Source: Lacihabitans sp. LS3-19
GTDB lineage: Bacteria; Bacteroidota; Bacteroidia; Cytophagales; Spirosomataceae
Assembly (NCBI RefSeq): GCF_024343575.1
Contig: NZ_RJUA01000025.1
Location: 1-37,336, forward strand
Direction: 5' to 3'
Length of the DNA: 37,336 nt
Below, in pieces: positions 1 through 8,075 of the stretch. The first letter of the stretch is position 1. The number at the start of each line of letters is the position of its first letter. The notes beneath the pieces were generated by a model, which was given only the letters and a program-made list of their open reading frames with translations, did not search any database and was not told the DNA's origin. The translations under genes and the position numbers were made by a program.

Positions 1-550
1 TTGCCATCATAGACTCGCTTCCTATCGCAGTATTTCCCGTTCCTATATTATTAGCAGGTGTTGCACTTCCTTTCAAGGCTTCAGATCCTACCGCAGTGTT
101 ATTAGTGATTATACCTGTTGTTCTATTGTCTGCATTCAACATTGCATTTGAACCTACAGCAGTTGACCGACTATTAGCTTTGTTTTGACTTAATGCATCA
201 TGACCAATTGCCGTATTTTCATTTCCTGAAGTGTTCAACAATAGTCCACCATTTCCAAAACCTGCATTATAACTTCCAGTTGAATTTGCTATTAATGTAC
301 CTTGTCCAAATGCTGAATTGTAATTACCTGTGGAATTGCTTGAAAGGGCAGCATAACCAGTTGCAACATTTCCGCTTCCACTTGTATTTGCCATCATAGA
401 CTCGCTTCCTATCGCAGTATTTCCCGTTCCTATATTATTAGCAGGTGTTGCACTTCCTTTCAAGGCTTCAGATCCTACCGCAGTGTTATTAGTGATTATA
501 CCTGTTGTTCTATTGTCTGCATTCAACATAGCATTTGAACCCACAGCAGT
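1..550. repeat. 387-bp in-frame tandem duplication in the head-repeat gene
   Basis: Bases 1-142 are identical to bases 388-529 (offset 387 bp = 129 codons). Similarity continues with scattered changes to about 163/550, after which the copies diverge. The offset is a multiple of three, so the reading frame is kept. The near-perfect identity, including silent positions, points to a recent duplication or gene-conversion event. The first copy is cut by the window edge. Confidence 0.85.
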
Positions 551-1648
551 ACTTTTGGAATTTGCGACACTGCTAAATAAAGAATTATAACCCAAAGCGG
601 TATTGTTTGAACCCGTTGTAATAGCACCTCCTGCTTGGTTTCCCATTCCGACATTGCTGCCACCTGTGGTATTGTTATATAAGGCTCCAGGTCCTACTCC
701 AATGTTAAAACCTCCCGTTGAATTATTGAATAAAGCATCTTTTCCTACAGCTACATTATAATTGCCCGTGGTATTTCCATACATTGCTTCATCCCCAATA
801 GCAGTATTATACCTACCAGTATTATTTGCTTGAGTGGCACTTCCATATAAAGATTTATAACCAACTGCAGTATTAAATGTCTCTCTTCCTGCAACTCTAT
901 TATCAGCTTTATTCATTGCTTGATCTCCAACAGCAGTTGTTCTACTGTTACCAACATTGCTATACATGGCGTCATGACCAATAGCGACGTTTTCGTTACC
1001 AGAAGTATTGGAATACAAAGCCTGATGACCCACGGCCTGGTTATAACTTCCCGTAGCATTATTGTATAAACTTGAATTCCCTATTGCGGTGTTAGCAACA
1101 CCAGAAGTAAAATTCCTCATAGACCTTGTTCCAATTGCCGTATTAAGTGTGGCTGTGTTATTACTTGGTGTTGCACTACCCATCAATGCCTCAAATCCAA
1201 TAGCTGTGTTAAAGCCATCGGAGGCTGTAGGACTATCGTTGGAATTGTACATTGAAAAATATCCAACAGCCGTGTTTTTGGATTGTGCTACACCATTAAA
1301 TAAAGCATAAGAACCTAATGCAGTATTCTCGTTTCCTGTTGCATTTGTTCTAAGTGATGCTATACCTATAGAAGTATTGGCATTGCCAGTTGTAACATAG
1401 TAAGAAGATGATAAACCCATGGCGGTGTTAAATTGGCCTGTGGTCATCAAAGTAAATGGATAATAGCCAAAAGCAGTATTACTGGGGTCTTTTACTGCGG
1501 CTCCACCTGGAGCGGCCGTTCTGCCCGAAGTTACCCCTTTGGGGGTTATGGTGAGAGAACCATCGTTGGGGTCAGTTACAAACATTTGGGCTGAGAGGGT
1601 GCCTCCGGCCAAAATAAAGAACGCTAGAAGTAAATTTATTTTTTTCAT
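1..1648 (-). CDS. Head-repeat surface protein (YadA/Hep_Hag-like repeats), 3' part beyond window
   Basis: The frame is open from the ATG at 1648 to the left edge (549 codons), so the C-terminus is missing. It starts with a secretion signal (MKKINLLLAFFILAGGTLSAQ) and a short N-terminal segment. The rest is degenerate repeats of about 14-18 residues built on NTAVG / NTAIG followed by S-A-L/M and a G-N turn, as in left-handed head domains of trimeric adhesins and phage-tail-like fibres. Bacteroidota proteins of this kind often end in an S74-type chaperone domain, which cannot be seen here. The gene starts 17 bp after the LytTR gene on the same strand, so the two are probably co-transcribed. A 129-residue block is duplicated almost exactly. 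Role inferred: surface fibre or adhesin. Confidence 0.75.
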   Translation of the reverse strand, partial: MKKINLLLAFFILAGGTLSAQMFVTDPNDGSLTITPKGVTSGRTAAPGGAAVKDPSNTAFGYYPFTLMTTGQFNTAMGLSSSYYVTTGNANTSIGIASLRTNATGNENTALGSYALFNGVAQSKNTAVGYFSMYNSNDSPTASDGFNTAIGFEALMGSATPSNNTATLNTAIGTRSMRNFTSGVANTAIGNSSLYNNATGSYNQAVGHQALYSNTSGNENVAIGHDAMYSNVGNSRTTAVGDQAMNKADNRVAGRETFNTAVGYKSLYGSATQANNTGRYNTAIGDEAMYGNTTGNYNVAVGKDALFNNSTGGFNIGVGPGALYNNTTGGSNVGMGNQAGGAITTGSNNTALGYNSLFSSVANSKSTAVGSNAMLNADNRTTGIITNNTAVGSEALKGSATPANNIGTGNTAIGSESMMANTSGSGNVATGYAALSSNSTGNYNSAFGQGTLIANSTGSYNAGFGNGGLLLNTSGNENTAIGHDALSQNKANSRSTAVGSNAMLNADNRTTGIITNNTAVGSEALKGSATPANNIGTGNTAIGSESMMA

Positions 1649-1665
1649 TTCAATATTGTTAAAGT

Positions 1666-1992
1666 TTAATTATTAAATATGGTTGGAAAATCAATTTTCA
1701 GCTTTTCGGTTTTTCTACGCGGTATAATTATGGTATTATTGTTTTTGAGTTGCAGATACTCTTTTCCATCTCTCGAAATATGTTTTTTTACAAATTCAGC
1801 ATTTACGAGTAGGGATCTATTTATTCGAATGAAATTATTATTAGTAAAAATATCCGCAAAGACCTGTAGTGTATACGACGACATTGTTTTGCTGCCATCT
1901 TTCATAGTCAGGTAGGTGTAATTTGAAACTGCCTCAAGCTGGGTAATTGCCTCAAGGCTAAGAGATTTTAAAATTTTGGGTTGAGTTTTCAT
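1666..1992 (-). CDS. Stand-alone LytTR-domain DNA-binding protein
   Basis: This 108-residue protein is essentially one LytTR domain: an early E-A-V-S-N-Y-T-Y-L strand, the central N-N-F-I-R-I-N-R-S-L-L-V-N segment, and a final I-P-R-R-K segment. It has no receiver domain and no membrane segment, so its input is unknown; many LytTR proteins carry an N-terminal REC domain. It lies 17 bp upstream of the head-repeat gene on the same strand and divergent from the NarL-type regulator. It may control the surface protein gene or the divergent sensor operon. The start ATG at 1992 follows a good promoter-like sequence. The domain call is firm; the target is inferred. Confidence 0.85.
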   Translation of the reverse strand: MKTQPKILKSLSLEAITQLEAVSNYTYLTMKDGSKTMSSYTLQVFADIFTNNNFIRINRSLLVNAEFVKKHISRDGKEYLQLKNNNTIIIPRRKTEKLKIDFPTIFNN

Positions 1993-2014
1993 TTATTATT
2001 AGCTTTTGTTTCAA

Positions 2015-2045
2015 CAAAGTTAATTTCTATATTAGCCTATCACAA
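2015..2045 (-). promoter_or_regulatory. Bacteroidota-type promoter of the LytTR/head-repeat operon
   Basis: Read on the minus strand, a TTG at 2045-2043 is followed after 20 bases by TAACTTTG at 2022-2015. This fits the TTG / TAnnTTTG pattern of Bacteroidota housekeeping promoters. The start codon is about 23 bp downstream. Confidence 0.5.
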
Positions 2046-2046
2046 T

Positions 2047-2102
2047 CACCCGAACAGGTGGTTTTATAGTGTTGATATCAATCAAAAGCACCCACATGGG
2101 TG
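2047..2102. promoter_or_regulatory. Two similar dyads between divergent promoters (candidate operator pair)
   Basis: CACCCGAACAGGTG (2047-2060) and CACCCACATGGGTG (2089-2102) are inverted repeats with the same CACC(C) half-site. Their centres are 42 bp apart, about four helical turns. The left dyad directly abuts the -33 element of the LytTR promoter. The right dyad lies just upstream of where the -33 region of the response-regulator promoter would be. This suits a dimeric regulator that acts on both promoters. The binding protein is unknown; the adjacent NarL-type regulator or the LytTR protein are the obvious candidates. Confidence 0.45.
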
Positions 2103-2126
2103 ATAGACAGGAAAGAGAATTATTAA

Positions 2127-2134
2127 TAAATTTG
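2127..2134 (+). promoter_or_regulatory. Candidate -7 box (TAAATTTG) for the response regulator operon
   Basis: TAAATTTG matches TAnnTTTG and lies 20 bp before the ATG at 2155. No clear TTG is seen at the expected -33 position. This would fit a promoter that depends on an activator bound at the adjacent dyad (2089-2102). Confidence 0.35.
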
Positions 2135-2154
2135 ATGTTTATTAAAATGCTGCA

Positions 2155-2796
2155 ATGAAAATAACCGAGATATGCATAATTGAAGATCACAAAATAGTTA
2201 GAGATAATTTACGAAGCTATTTAGAACTTCATGAAGAGTTTAAGGTAGGCTTAGTCTGTGGCTCAGCGGAAGAGTTTTTTAATGAAGTAAAGCATGCAAA
2301 TGGCATAAGCTGCGAAATTCTTTTGTTAGATATTGGATTACCAAAAATGTCTGGAATAGAGGCGTTGCCTCTTTTACTTGAGCTAAAACCCGAATTGAAC
2401 ATTATCATTCTTAGCTCATATGAGGAAGAAGACATGATCCTCAAGGCGATTTGCAACGGTGCATGTTCTTATATTTCGAAAAAAACGAGTCTTAAAGACA
2501 TAGTGGATGCTATTAGGGTGGTAATACAAGGAGGCTCTTATATGTCGCCATCAATAGCCCGAGAAATAATAAATCATCTTATGGGTGGCAGAGTTAGTAA
2601 AGCCACTATTTTGTCCGAAAGGCAAAAAGAAATTTTAGAAAAGATGGTTGATGGTAAAACTTATACTGAGATTTCTACTGAATTATTTATTTCTGTTGAA
2701 ACGGTGCGTTCGCACATAAAAAAAATGTACAAGGTACTTCACGTAAATAATAAGTCGGAAGCTATCTCCATGTATCTTAAAGGGCAAATTAAATAA
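2155..2796 (+). CDS. NarL/FixJ-type response regulator
   Basis: The protein has 213 residues. The N-terminal receiver (about 3-122) has the acidic pair E10/D11, the phospho-acceptor D59 in LLLDIG, and a conserved Lys in S-K-K-T. The C-terminal LuxR-type helix-turn-helix (about 150-207) contains the typical LSERQKEIL and VETVRSHIKKMY segments. It is followed after 9 bp by the propeller histidine kinase, so the two form a cognate operon. It probably activates transcription after phosphotransfer. Its targets may include the divergent LytTR/head-repeat operon, given the dyads in between. Length and domain order are normal. Confidence 0.93.
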   Translation: MKITEICIIEDHKIVRDNLRSYLELHEEFKVGLVCGSAEEFFNEVKHANGISCEILLLDIGLPKMSGIEALPLLLELKPELNIIILSSYEEEDMILKAICNGACSYISKKTSLKDIVDAIRVVIQGGSYMSPSIAREIINHLMGGRVSKATILSERQKEILEKMVDGKTYTEISTELFISVETVRSHIKKMYKVLHVNNKSEAISMYLKGQIK

Positions 2797-2805
2797 AACC
2801 GTTAA

Positions 2806-5800
2806 TTGAAAAACATAAGAAATAAATATCTTGTCTATTTATATTTGAAAGTAGCTTTTTCAGTAACAATGTTTGGCTGCTCACCTTCTGCGGAAGAGAA
2901 ACCTATTGCGGAAGATTTCAAAAATGCAGAGTTCAATCTCGTGAGTCTAGATTCTTTACCGACTCCAGATCAGACTTTTATAGAAAGTAAAAGAACTTTG
3001 AAGTTAGGTAAACCAGAGATTGTTTCTTATAAAAACAATAAGGTTGATTTTAAATATTTAAAGAATAAAATTTCTTTGCCCCAAATCTTGATTCCTGGAG
3101 AAAACGGAATTATTGAACCAAAGTCTAATCCTTTAATAATAAATAAAAGAAATATAGGAAGGCCTGTTGTAATACAAGCTACAGAGCCCAAAAGCAAAGA
3201 TTTTAACCCATATAACCTGTTGAATTATGGATTAAGTACGGGTTTGATTGACAATAAAGTTCATAATACATTTCAAGATTCAAAAGGAAATCTGTGGTTT
3301 GGTACCTATAAAGGCGTTACCCAGTTTAATGGGAGTACCAATAAGCACTATACTATTAATCAGGGTTTTCTAGACGATTTTTTTGTAAAAATGAAAGAAG
3401 ATGCTAAAGGAAATCTTTGGTTTCTGTTTGACAAAGAAATTGAAGTTTTCGATGGGAAATCTCTGGTCAATTTTAGGTTTCAACCTGAAGATAAATTTCT
3501 TGATTTATTTACAGATATAATCATTGACCGTAAAGGTAATATTTGGGTAAGTTCTAGAGAAAGAGGTGTTTTTAAGATTGATAAAAACCTGCAAACTTAT
3601 ACACACTATGGAGAAAAGGAAGGTTTGTCAGACAAAGTATTATGTATGGTCGAGGATCAAAACGGTAGTATTTGGTTAGGGACAGAAAACGAAGGCCTAT
3701 TCAAATGGGATGGAAAAATATTTTGCAATTACACAAAAGGGCTTTTTGATAAAACAGTTTTCTCCATTTCTCTTTCACGAAAAAATGAACTTTGGATAGG
3801 AACATGGACAGGTATTAGTAAAATTTCTGGAGATTTTATTGAACATTTTGTTGGTTTAAGCCCCTCTTGGACGAGTAGTGTATTTATGGATAGCAACGAA
3901 AACGTTTGGTTTAGCACACTCAGTAATGGTGCATTTTATTTAAATCAAAATAAAATCTATAATATTCACGCAAAAAACGGTCTGCCAAGTAATGAAGCCT
4001 ACGATGTTATGCAAGACCAAGCTGGATATATTTGGATATCCACTGTAAACGGTGTTGCAAAATGTAACACGATGTTTAGAGCCATAACAGAAGAAGACGG
4101 CCTAACCAGCAGCGTAGTTAGAAGCCTGGCTGTAGATAAAAAGCAAAATCTTTGGATAGGGTCAGAACTGGGAGGTATCTCATATTTTGATTTACAGAAA
4201 GAAACCTTTAGCAAATTTTATATGAAGGACGGACTACCTGGCTCAAACATAGTGAGCCTATTAGTAGATGCCGACCAAGAAACATGGGTCGGTTGCTATA
4301 TTGGGTATTTATCTAAAATATCTGCCGATTGGAAAACTATAACGCACTATCCACTGAGTGGGAGTTTTTTAGTTTCTATTTTTCAAGATCATTTAGGCGA
4401 TATCTGGTATAGTTCTCGTGAAAAAGGAGGGGTTTTTAGGCTCAATAAAAAATCCAATCAACTTACACATTATACCACCAAACAAGGGTTAGTAGATGAC
4501 CAAGTCATAAAAATTAGCCAAGATGCAGATCTAAACTACATATTTGCCACCTTTAAAGGGGTTTCTTTTTTGTCGAAAGACAAAGGGGTATTTACCAATT
4601 ACCCAATGAGTCCAAACCAAAAGTTTGACATAGTAGAAAGTTCTTTTCAAGATCACACGGGAGCCTATTGGTTTGGAATTCTGACAGATAATGGCTTAAT
4701 AAGGCTTGATAGGAAAACAAACAAAATCTTTACTTTTTTAGAAGAATCTGGGCTGCCTGATAATACAGTAATGGGTATCATTCAAGATAAAAACAAAAAT
4801 CTGTGGGTAAATACGCTTTCAGGTTTAGCTCGAATATCAAGATACAATCTAGAACATTTTAATGATGTTATAATGAAGAGCCAAAATGTAATAATAAACG
4901 GTTTTACTAAAGAAAACGGTTATCTTGATAATGGAGACGGGAGACATTATATTGCTATAGATAAAAATGGTTTTTTATGGGTTCCTAATGCTAAGAGTGT
5001 AGCCAGGGTAGATTTATCTGCCAATGTGCGAGAAACAAAAAATATGAAAGTAGAAATTGTGAATGTCACACTTTTCAACGAGAGTCTTGAGTGGAAAAGA
5101 GATAGCACCTACACTTTGTCTAATGGTTTAAGAATTGAAAAATTAGCGTTTTCTGATTTCGAACCTTGGACAGGTTTGCCTTTAGGCCTTAAGCTCAGTC
5201 ACAATAATAATTATTTGGGTTTTCAGTTTGCAGCAATAAATACCAGTAACCCGATAGCTGTGAAGTACGAGTATATATTAGAAGGCTTAGATAAAAAATG
5301 GAGCACACCAACTTATTTTAATGAAGTATCCTATGCCAAAATACCCCCAGGAAAATACACTTTTAAAGTTAGGGGAATAAATTCAAATGGTGTTAGTAGG
5401 GAAGAGGCTAGTTTTAATTTTGAAATTTCCCCACCTTTTTGGCAAACCTGGTACGCTTACCTTGCCTATATTTTACTTTTTGGAATCAGTCTGTATTTTT
5501 ATATTAGGTTTAGGGTGTGGCAGCGTCTGAAAAAAATCAAAGAGCGAGAAGCTCTCAGAACAAAAATATCATCCGACCTGCATGACGATGTGGGTTCTAT
5601 ACTGACTGGACTTTCCATGCAGTCGCAAATGATGTCATTAAAGGCAGACGAAAAGGCCAAAAAACAATTGCTAGAACTAAGCGACATGAGTTTTGAGGCT
5701 ATGGATCGTATGAGAGACACGGTATGGGCAATAGATCCAAGTCGCGATAGATTCGAAAACCTTGTGGATAGGATGCGGTCGTTTGCAGAGAAAAACCTAC

Positions 5801-6138
5801 CAAATAAAAACATTAAGCACAATTTTGTCATAGAAATAGACAAGCCTAAAGAGTTTATTAATCCTGATAAGCGACAAGCTGTCTTCTTGATTTTTAAAGA
5901 AGCCCTGACCAATATATTAAAACATACCAACGCCACCCATGTCGACATTAAAGTCATAAAAGATAAAAGAGGTTTTTTCCTTTATATTAAAGATAATGGT
6001 ACCAATAAACCTGTAGAAAACAAAGAAGGGCAAGGCCTTGGAAATATGCGACTACGTGCTGAAAAAATTAATGCTAACTTAAAACTAGAGTATATAAAAG
6101 GTTTTGCGGTAACACTATCATTTATGCTGGAAGATTGA
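2806..6138 (+). CDS. Two-component regulator propeller sensor histidine kinase
   Basis: 1110 residues from a TTG start at 2806. The TTG is preferred because it restores an exported N-terminus ending in a lipobox-like FGC at about residue 24; the next ATG would remove it. Residues about 140-750 contain many propeller repeats of the type D-x-x-G-N-L/I-W-F/L-G-T, as in the periplasmic propeller sensors of Bacteroidota. They are followed by a Y_Y_Y-like domain (about 790-875), one membrane helix (about 883-903), a HisKA_3 segment with phospho-His H926 (LHDDVG), and a HATPase_c domain (about 1029-1110) with N-box KEALTNILKH, DNG and GLGNM motifs. It lies 9 bp after its response regulator. The combination of a possible lipid anchor and an internal membrane helix is unusual. 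The ligand is unknown. Confidence 0.9.
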   Translation: MKNIRNKYLVYLYLKVAFSVTMFGCSPSAEEKPIAEDFKNAEFNLVSLDSLPTPDQTFIESKRTLKLGKPEIVSYKNNKVDFKYLKNKISLPQILIPGENGIIEPKSNPLIINKRNIGRPVVIQATEPKSKDFNPYNLLNYGLSTGLIDNKVHNTFQDSKGNLWFGTYKGVTQFNGSTNKHYTINQGFLDDFFVKMKEDAKGNLWFLFDKEIEVFDGKSLVNFRFQPEDKFLDLFTDIIIDRKGNIWVSSRERGVFKIDKNLQTYTHYGEKEGLSDKVLCMVEDQNGSIWLGTENEGLFKWDGKIFCNYTKGLFDKTVFSISLSRKNELWIGTWTGISKISGDFIEHFVGLSPSWTSSVFMDSNENVWFSTLSNGAFYLNQNKIYNIHAKNGLPSNEAYDVMQDQAGYIWISTVNGVAKCNTMFRAITEEDGLTSSVVRSLAVDKKQNLWIGSELGGISYFDLQKETFSKFYMKDGLPGSNIVSLLVDADQETWVGCYIGYLSKISADWKTITHYPLSGSFLVSIFQDHLGDIWYSSREKGGVFRLNKKSNQLTHYTTKQGLVDDQVIKISQDADLNYIFATFKGVSFLSKDKGVFTNYPMSPNQKFDIVESSFQDHTGAYWFGILTDNGLIRLDRKTNKIFTFLEESGLPDNTVMGIIQDKNKNLWVNTLSGLARISRYNLEHFNDVIMKSQNVIINGFTKENGYLDNGDGRHYIAIDKNGFLWVPNAKSVARVDLSANVRETKNMKVEIVNVTLFNESLEWKRDSTYTLSNGLRIEKLAFSDFEPWTGLPLGLKLSHNNNYLGFQFAAINTSNPIAVKYEYILEGLDKKWSTPTYFNEVSYAKIPPGKYTFKVRGINSNGVSREEASFNFEISPPFWQTWYAYLAYILLFGISLYFYIRFRVWQRLKKIKEREALRTKISSDLHDDVGSILTGLSMQSQMMSLKADEKAKKQLLELSDMSFEAMDRMRDTVWAIDPSRDRFENLVDRMRSFAEKNLPNKNIKHNFVIEIDKPKEFINPDKRQAVFLIFKEALTNILKHTNATHVDIKVIKDKRGFFLYIKDNGTNKPVENKEGQGLGNMRLRAEKINANLKLEYIKGFAVTLSFMLED

Positions 6139-6803
6139 TTTTTTTATACTGGCATTCGACTAAAATATATTTTACAGGCAAATCAGCCTTGAATGGCCTT
6201 TCAAGGTACTTTTTTTGTCTATGGTGAAAATGACACCCTATTTACTTTGTGTCGGCTGCCGCCTGGGCCTTCATTTTTTTTCAAAAAAAAACGAAGCAAA
6301 AAAAACAGCACCCAGCAAACTCACGCACTCAAAATTCTCTAAATCAGCAGTTTATGTTAGTAGTTTTTTCGAAAGAGAATTTTGATTGCGTTCAAACAGT
6401 GCTGGCTGACATAATGAATAATATTTATTTATTTTTAATCGGATGCCAGTATTTTTTTTATTCAAAAAAAAGCATTAAACTTGATTGCCTTGCAAATCCT
6501 AAAGTATTCACTTGATCTGTAGAAAGTCAATTTTCAAAATTTTAAATTGTTGATAATACCATAGGAAAGAGTTGCGGCTTTCACTAAAAAGGTTTGCAGT
6601 AAAACCTACTTCAATTGTCCAGGTAAACAGACTTGTATTATATTGATAGAATTAAATTGAGTAAAAGCTTTTTAGGTCTATTGTGTTGTTTATTAGGCTT
6701 TTAAGGTGTTATTTTGTATGCTTTAAATGGCTTTTTTTATGCAAAATAGCTAAAAAAAAGGTTTGTTTTATTTACGATTTTTATGAGATAATAGGTTGTT
6801 TTA
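6139..6803. other. Intergenic region without a convincing gene
   Basis: Apart from the terminator at 6187-6217 this stretch is low-complexity AT-rich DNA with A and T runs. A plus-strand 88-codon frame (6249-6515) is compositionally odd, with no recognisable domain, and is not called. An A/T-only hairpin (CTTTTTTTA 6731-6739 with TAAAAAAAAG 6751-6760) lies downstream of the esterase remnant on the minus strand and could act as a weak terminator. Confidence 0.6.
6187..6217 (+). terminator. Rho-independent-type terminator after the sensor kinase gene
   Basis: CCTTGAA (6187-6193) pairs with TTCAAGG (6200-6206) around a 6-base loop. A T-run follows at 6210-6216. It lies 48 bp after the kinase stop codon, where the operon should end. 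Confidence 0.55.
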
Positions 6804-7445
6804 TTACTTTTTAAATATTTTTTCAAATGCATTGTAAACTGCCATATGCAAAGCATCGCCATGGGTTTTGTTTTCCATAAATTCAAAAAATTCTTTTGTA
6901 TTTTCTCTTTTTTCAGTGTTTAGTTTTTTGAATAATTCTCTTGCTGTTCTTTCCATCACTTCTCCTTCTTTCCCTACAGCTATAAAAATCGATTTTTTTG
7001 AATCATACCCTATAAGATTACTCCTCAATATTTTTTCGTCATTCCACCATAAACTTGGACTTACAATTATATAATTGTCAAAAAGATCTGGTTTATTAAA
7101 TAATATTTCTGTGGCCAAAAGCCCACCGAGAGATTGACCGATCAAAGTTTTTGCATTATTTGTGTTGAAATTTGAATCAATGAAAGGTTGAAGTTCCTTT
7201 TCCAGGAATTGTATAAAATTCCCTGATTTTCCAGAGGTTAGTAATTCTTTTAGGTCAAGTTTGTTTTTTGATGGATACGAAAAATCTCTTTTTCTATTTA
7301 CATTCACTATTCCAACCACAATACTCTCTGGAATCATGTTTATCCAAGAAAAAGAACCGAATTGAACGATACCCGCAATATGTATAAAATCTTCATCTTT
7401 AGAGCCATCTAATAGATAAATTACAGGGTAAGTTTTTGAGCTATC
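6804..7445 (-). pseudogene. 5'-truncated alpha/beta hydrolase (esterase D / PF00756-like)
   Basis: The frame is open from 7445 to the stop at 6804 and reads YPVIYLLDGS, IPESIVVGIVN, the nucleophile elbow GQSLGG, VSPSLWW and a late THGDALH. These are all hallmarks of PF00756 esterases. Homologous sequence begins before the first ATG (7337): codons 7445-7338 also match the family but are preceded by in-frame TAA and TGA. Family members usually have an N-terminal signal and some 60-90 more residues, and there is no room for these before the next gene (ends 7499). I read it as a remnant cut at its 5' end by the neighbouring insertion. A shortened product starting at 7337 (177 residues) cannot be excluded. 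Confidence 0.7.
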
Positions 7446-7498
7446 TTACTGTCATTTACGTTGCTAAATGTTATGCGTTCCTTCTTTTGTTTTATCTT

Positions 7499-7996
7499 TT
7501 ATTTGGGTGAGTTAAGACCTATCTTGTTTCCTTCCGAGTCTAGGAATATAGCAAAGTAGCCGCTTTCGTCTGCGTGAGCAGTTTTAAGCACTATTATTTG
7601 CCCGCCATTTTTTTCAACTCTGTCAAGGATTACTTGGAGATTTTCTCCTGCATTTAGGTAGATTGTTACACCGTCCGCTGAAGGATTAGAGCCCTCTGCC
7701 TGAATTATGATACCTGTTGCCATTTGTCCTTCATAAGGCAAAATCCCCATTTGCATACCTTCAACATCCATTTTTTCAATTTTGATGTCTAATATTGCTT
7801 GATAAAAATTAATCGCTCGTAAAATATCCCTTGCTGGAATTTCAAACATCGAAATGTAACTTTTCATATCTTTTATTTTTGAATTTGTTAAAGTGTTATT
7901 TGTCGTTGTTTCGGTATTTGCCTTGTCAGCATTAATGCATGAGTCAAAACAAATTGCAGAAACTAACGAAGCTAAAATTAATCCTTTGACTGCCAT
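7499..7996 (-). CDS. Exported VOC-fold (glyoxalase/bleomycin-resistance-like) protein
   Basis: The protein has 165 residues. Residues 1-24 form a hydrophobic export signal with a possible lipid-attachment Cys (FDSC). A VOC domain follows (about 46-163) with FEIPARDILRAINFYQ, GGQIIV and a final IFLDSEGNKIGL segment. VOC proteins are usually cytoplasmic, so the exported form is notable; the activity cannot be predicted. It lies 79 bp downstream of the AraC regulator on the same strand, but a promoter-like sequence in between suggests it can be expressed alone. Just after its stop codon a GCATAAC motif and the truncated esterase begin. Confidence 0.8.
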   Translation of the reverse strand: MAVKGLILASLVSAICFDSCINADKANTETTTNNTLTNSKIKDMKSYISMFEIPARDILRAINFYQAILDIKIEKMDVEGMQMGILPYEGQMATGIIIQAEGSNPSADGVTIYLNAGENLQVILDRVEKNGGQIIVLKTAHADESGYFAIFLDSEGNKIGLNSPK

Positions 7997-8021
7997 AAAT
8001 GTGTTATTTTTAATTCAATTG

Positions 8022-8050
8022 CAAAATTAAGGATAAGCAAAAAGTCAAAA
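8022..8050 (-). promoter_or_regulatory. Promoter of the exported VOC gene
   Basis: On the minus strand TTTTG (8050-8046) is followed after 16 bases by TAATTTTG (8029-8022), matching the Bacteroidota TTG / TAnnTTTG pattern. It lies 26 bp before the ATG at 7996 and downstream of the AraC stop codon. Confidence 0.45.
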
Positions 8051-8075
8051 TAGTAGAAATGCGACAATGCAAAAC

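Noticed and set aside
6249..6515. Plus-strand 88-codon frame after the kinase gene
   Set aside because: Low-complexity sequence with A/T runs, no domain, no start context, and it begins right after a terminator.
7446..7500. A single frameshift restoring a full-length esterase
   Set aside because: The other frame (ERITFSNVNDSK) could add about 20 residues, but there is still no room for the missing N-terminal part before the VOC gene ends.
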